Origin: Candidatus Bipolaricaulota bacterium
GTDB lineage: Bacteria; Bipolaricaulota; Bipolaricaulia; UBA7950; UBA9294
Length of the DNA stretch: 9,696 bases
NCBI GenBank assembly: GCA_021163015.1
Contig: JAGGXO010000034.1
Location: 1 to 9,696 of the forward strand
Direction of reading: 5' to 3'
The stretch's first letter is position 1. Each line of letters begins with the position of its first letter. Below the pieces are notes generated by a model. It did not search any database. It was given only the letters and a program-made list of their open reading frames with translations, and had not been told where the DNA came from. Below, piece by piece: positions 6,782-9,696 of this stretch. The position numbers and the translations under genes are program-made.

Positions 6782-8416
6782 CTATGGCGATTCAGGTCTT
6801 GCGATATCACCTATCGTCGGATCGAAATCGGACGTGCGCACTGCGTAGGAGACGCGATCGCGCACATCCGTGATCACGATCTCCCCCTTTACGCCGATGA
6901 CATCGTAGGAAAGGATCTCCCCAGTCACCGGGTCGGAGACGAGATTGACCGTGTCCAGTACTTGGAAGAAGTCACCTTTGTGTATGCCGGCATCAGTGCC
7001 TATGTTTATCGCGATACGCCCGTCGGAAAGGATCGCTGCCACCTGTGCCGCACGCGGGGCCGTCATTGGCGCTTGCGCTGCTCCCGAGGCTGATCGAGCA
7101 GCTAGTATTGCCGGGGCTGCGTTTTCCATACTGTTGATCAGCCGAGACACGAGTTGGTCAAGTGCGCTATTCGTCGCCTTCCCGACGATCGTTTCGTCGA
7201 ACTGGCCGCTTCCCACGGTGATCTCACTCAGTGGGGTAACGGGTCCCGTCCCAGGACGGATCTGGAAGTTGATCGTAGCGACATAGGACATTCCATCCCA
7301 CAGCTTTGCAATGTACAACCCAGGGCTAAGTTGCACCCCTCCGGGTCCACGCTGATCCCAGAACCACTCTCCGCACGCTCCATTGTTGATGAATTGGTTG
7401 CTGTCAAGCATCTTTATGAACGCACCGCCGATTGTGTCAATCTCCACTCCAAACCAACCGGCTGCGCCAGCATTCCTGTATCCTAAGTGAATGGTTTCTC
7501 CAACGTAGTAATACGACTTGTCGCTTCGTAGCCCGCCCACACAGACATTAGCGCCTGTGGGCTGAGTGCCGGCGAGGATCTTTCCAATGTTGATGGAGAA
7601 GCCCGTCGATCCACTGGCGCTTCCCTCCGCTGAAACGGCATCAATGATCTCCGATGTGTATACATTCACCAGCCGCGCGGACATCGCTATATTCACCGAC
7701 GCGCTACTAGCACTGAAGAATCCAAGGCTCACAGCCTGCTGCTGCACATTTGCCTTGGTGACGGACCCTACAACGAGCAGGTCAGCGCCCAGAAGCTGCC
7801 CGGCAGTGATGAGGTCCGATTGAATGGCAGGATTCAGCCCACGCTCCTGCATCACAGCCTCAAGTTCGCTTCGTTCTAGTACATGCACCCTGCTTCGCAC
7901 GAGGTGCCCTATTAGCTCATCGGCAACTCCCTGCCCGACGTTTATTAATGCGGAGCCGCTGCGGTCCTCAAATCGCGCCACTGCAATCTTGATGTGTGCG
8001 AGAGCTGAGGTTGTTTGATCAATCGAAACGGGGAAGGTTATGGTCTGTGAGTTGTTGTCTTCATTCGCCTCTGATATCCTGTTGAACGGCTGGTCGACCT
8101 CCACAGTGATCGTGTGCATTCCCGGGATAGCCTGCCAATTGATTGATACATCCTTGCTGCGACCAGCATCGATGCCAAATGGAATTGATGGCGCATCGAC
8201 TTGAATTCCATCCATGAGAAATCTTGCGCTAAAACGCTCCTGTGCATCACTCGTCCCGATATTCTCAACGGTCGCCGTAATCGTAACCATCTGGCCAACG
8301 ACTGGATTCTCAGGCGAAAGGCCAATATTAGACACGATAAGATCGGGGGTAGCAACACCCAACACAGTCGCCAACAGGACGATCGACAAACCGATGAACA
8401 AGATGGAGCGCTTCAC
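6782..8416 (-). CDS. Secreted multidomain protein: CARDB, CsgG-like with inserted domain, FlgT_C-like
   Basis: The 544-residue product begins with a signal peptide (residues 1-22). There is no lipobox cysteine, unlike the curli secretion lipoprotein CsgG. Residues 24-130 form a CARDB adhesion-type Ig domain (PDLIVSNIGLSP, VENIG, ending EANEDNNSQ). Residues 141-282 resemble CsgG: IAVARFEDRSG, VADELIGHLV, VLERSELEAVMQERG, GADLLVVGSVTKAN, ARLVNVYTSEI. About 115 residues (285-398) then form a beta-rich insert with two cysteines (C292, C348), resembling a FlgD-type Ig or DUF4384 domain. The CsgG tail resumes at FDETIVGKATNSALDQLV (406-423). Residues 465-540 resemble the FlgT C-terminal domain (INIGTDAGIHKGDFFQV). 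A role in assembly at the cell envelope is inferred; pore formation is unproven. The start is GTG with AGGAGG (8422-8427) five bases upstream. Confidence 0.85.
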   Translation of the reverse strand: MKRSILFIGLSIVLLATVLGVATPDLIVSNIGLSPENPVVGQMVTITATVENIGTSDAQERFSARFLMDGIQVDAPSIPFGIDAGRSKDVSINWQAIPGMHTITVEVDQPFNRISEANEDNNSQTITFPVSIDQTTSALAHIKIAVARFEDRSGSALINVGQGVADELIGHLVRSRVHVLERSELEAVMQERGLNPAIQSDLITAGQLLGADLLVVGSVTKANVQQQAVSLGFFSASSASVNIAMSARLVNVYTSEIIDAVSAEGSASGSTGFSINIGKILAGTQPTGANVCVGGLRSDKSYYYVGETIHLGYRNAGAAGWFGVEIDTIGGAFIKMLDSNQFINNGACGEWFWDQRGPGGVQLSPGLYIAKLWDGMSYVATINFQIRPGTGPVTPLSEITVGSGQFDETIVGKATNSALDQLVSRLINSMENAAPAILAARSASGAAQAPMTAPRAAQVAAILSDGRIAINIGTDAGIHKGDFFQVLDTVNLVSDPVTGEILSYDVIGVKGEIVITDVRDRVSYAVRTSDFDPTIGDIARPESP

Positions 8417-8421
8417 TGTTT

Positions 8422-8451
8422 CCTCCTCACGTAGAGATTGTTCGCCTCTAC
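8422..8451 (-). promoter_or_regulatory. Short hairpin abutting the ribosome binding site of the CARDB/CsgG-like gene
   Basis: In the 59-base spacer after the MFS gene, minus-strand GTAGAG (8451-8446) pairs with CTCTAC (8436-8431) across a nine-base loop, two to four bases before the strong AGGAGG (8427-8422). It may protect or tune the leader, or be chance. I see no convincing promoter in this spacer, so the gene may be read through from the transporter. Confidence 0.3.
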
Positions 8452-8475
8452 ATACACAAGGACCTCATACTTGTT

Positions 8476-9696
8476 TCATTGATCATAGTGCCTTATGGGT
8501 GGCTGTGCACGGATGCCAGTGACGGGGAGCAGCAATACTGCCACGAGCGCTACCAGCAAGAGCGATTCGCCTATTCCGAGGTGGTCGGCAATCAGCCCAA
8601 TGATCGGTGCCAGTGCTGCCGTGAACAAGGTACGCAGTTGTGACTCAACCGACAGGCCGGTGGCCATCGTCTGACGTGGAATCAGATTGGCGAGGTACCC
8701 AACGAGGAGTGGCCTCCTCGCGTTTTGTAGCAGATAGAACCCAAGAAAACCGATGATCGAAAGGAGATACAAATGCGTCAAGACACCTATCCCGCCAGCT
8801 GCCAGGAGGATTACTCCTGCTACGTAGATCATGTTGGCTGCCCTTGACAGTGAACGAACACGCTTATTGATTGCCCCCGCATGCGATGCAGCATAGCTTG
8901 TTCCAAGGTATATGATGAAGTAGAGACCTCCGACCACAAGCGCTACGCGCTTGTTCCCACTTAGAGATAGCAAGATAGGCAGCGCGAGTGCCTGCGCTTG
9001 CAACACCGGTTGAAGATAATCCTTTGTGGATCTGAATAGCGCATCGAATGAAGCACTGCTGATAAGCCCTCGCAGAAGAACTCCTTCCCGGAGCATATGA
9101 AGAGAGTTCAGGGTTGTTGACCGGAGCCGCCTTGTTATCTCCTTCATGCCTTGATCCTTCGATTCAACCAGTAAACCATCGAGTTCTTTGGGGTAGGAGA
9201 GCATTAGAAACAGCTCAAGGATATACGGAATCATGGAGGCGAGGAAAACGATGCGATAGCTTCCCGTGTGAAAGACCAGTCCAGCGGCAACAAGTGCTGC
9301 GATCGCTGATCCAAACTGCGACGCTGCGCGCGTGTGCCCGTAGTATTCCACCTTTTGATCCTCGATCCCCTTTATGTGCAGGTATTCGAGGATTAGCGCC
9401 TTGTGTGTGCCAGAGCGGAAAGCTTCCCCGAAGGCGAACAGCAACATTGCCAATGCGTAGATCCCAAAGCTGGGGAAAAGATAGAACAAAGCGAATGAGA
9501 GAAGGTATGATGAAAATGAAGCGAGCATCGATCTGCGGCGGCCGTAGGCGTCGGCGATGAGGCCCGTTGGTATCTCCAGAACGTTTATGGAGATCTCACG
9601 GATGGAGTACAGGGTTCCGATCTCGAGAAACGACAGCCCCATCTCGCGAAAGAACAGGATGATGAACGGGTCGAAGAAACGCAGGTTCTTGAGGAA
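8476..9696 (-). CDS. MFS transporter, 5' end beyond the window
   Basis: This is a membrane transporter of the major facilitator superfamily; the substrate is not predictable. The frame is open to the last base of the window. The 18 codons before the first in-window Met (9642) encode FLKNLRFFDPFIILFFRE, which completes the first membrane helix, so the real start lies outside. In the 406 visible residues there are about twelve hydrophobic segments. The signature loop between helices 2 and 3 is GLIADAYGRRR (about 45-55), and a charged central loop (about 169-203) separates the two halves. A short tail follows the last helix. It is upstream of the CARDB/CsgG-like gene on the same strand with a 59-base gap. 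The visible part is intact. Confidence 0.85.
   Translation of the reverse strand, partial: FLKNLRFFDPFIILFFREMGLSFLEIGTLYSIREISINVLEIPTGLIADAYGRRRSMLASFSSYLLSFALFYLFPSFGIYALAMLLFAFGEAFRSGTHKALILEYLHIKGIEDQKVEYYGHTRAASQFGSAIAALVAAGLVFHTGSYRIVFLASMIPYILELFLMLSYPKELDGLLVESKDQGMKEITRRLRSTTLNSLHMLREGVLLRGLISSASFDALFRSTKDYLQPVLQAQALALPILLSLSGNKRVALVVGGLYFIIYLGTSYAASHAGAINKRVRSLSRAANMIYVAGVILLAAGGIGVLTHLYLLSIIGFLGFYLLQNARRPLLVGYLANLIPRQTMATGLSVESQLRTLFTAALAPIIGLIADHLGIGESLLLVALVAVLLLPVTGIRAQPPIRHYDQ

Noticed and set aside
8350..8416. Lipoprotein signal in the CsgG-like protein
   Set aside because: There is no cysteine in the first 290 residues, so lipid anchoring as in curli CsgG is not possible from this sequence.

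Overview
The window is a stretch of bacterial chromosome with GC content in the mid-50s by eye. It carries housekeeping genes on the left and an envelope-related block on the right. Three things fit a diderm (outer-membrane) bacterium: the two-subunit glycine decarboxylase (GcvPA and GcvPB), a secreted CARDB/CsgG-type protein, and a small exported protein with beta-barrel character. Split P-protein plus this kind of CsgG-like protein is compatible with deep-branching anaerobic or thermophilic lineages; Bipolaricaulota/Acetothermia or Thermotogota-like groups are guesses only, because no rRNA is present.

Layout. At the left edge the minus strand (83 to 1) carries the first 27 codons of what I read as rpsB (ribosomal protein S2), with its own Shine-Dalgarno site and an extended -10 promoter. 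The 164-base divergent spacer (84-247) also holds a promoter with a perfect TATAAT for dnaB on the plus strand (248-1645). After a 66-base gap with another TATAAT come gcvH, gcvPA and gcvPB (1712-4862). These form a compact glycine cleavage operon lacking gcvT. A 60-base convergent spacer (4863-4922) is built from degenerate 7-base units arranged as an inverted repeat.

Everything to the right is on the minus strand and reads right to left: a 5'-truncated MFS transporter (from beyond 9696 to 8476), a large secreted CARDB/CsgG/FlgT_C-like protein (8416-6782), a small signal-peptide protein (6727-6263), and glmM (6248-4923). The small protein gene appears to start at a leaderless promoter and runs directly into glmM, with 14 bases between its stop and the chosen glmM start.

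How the genes work together. GcvH, GcvPA and GcvPB carry out the decarboxylation and aminomethyl-transfer half of glycine cleavage; the T protein and lipoamide dehydrogenase must be encoded elsewhere. GlmM makes glucosamine-1-phosphate for peptidoglycan and LPS precursors and is linked to putative envelope proteins. The most unusual item is the 544-residue protein, in which a CsgG-like fold seems to be interrupted by an extra beta-rich domain and flanked by CARDB and FlgT_C-like domains. No mobile element, CRISPR array, tRNA or rRNA was seen.
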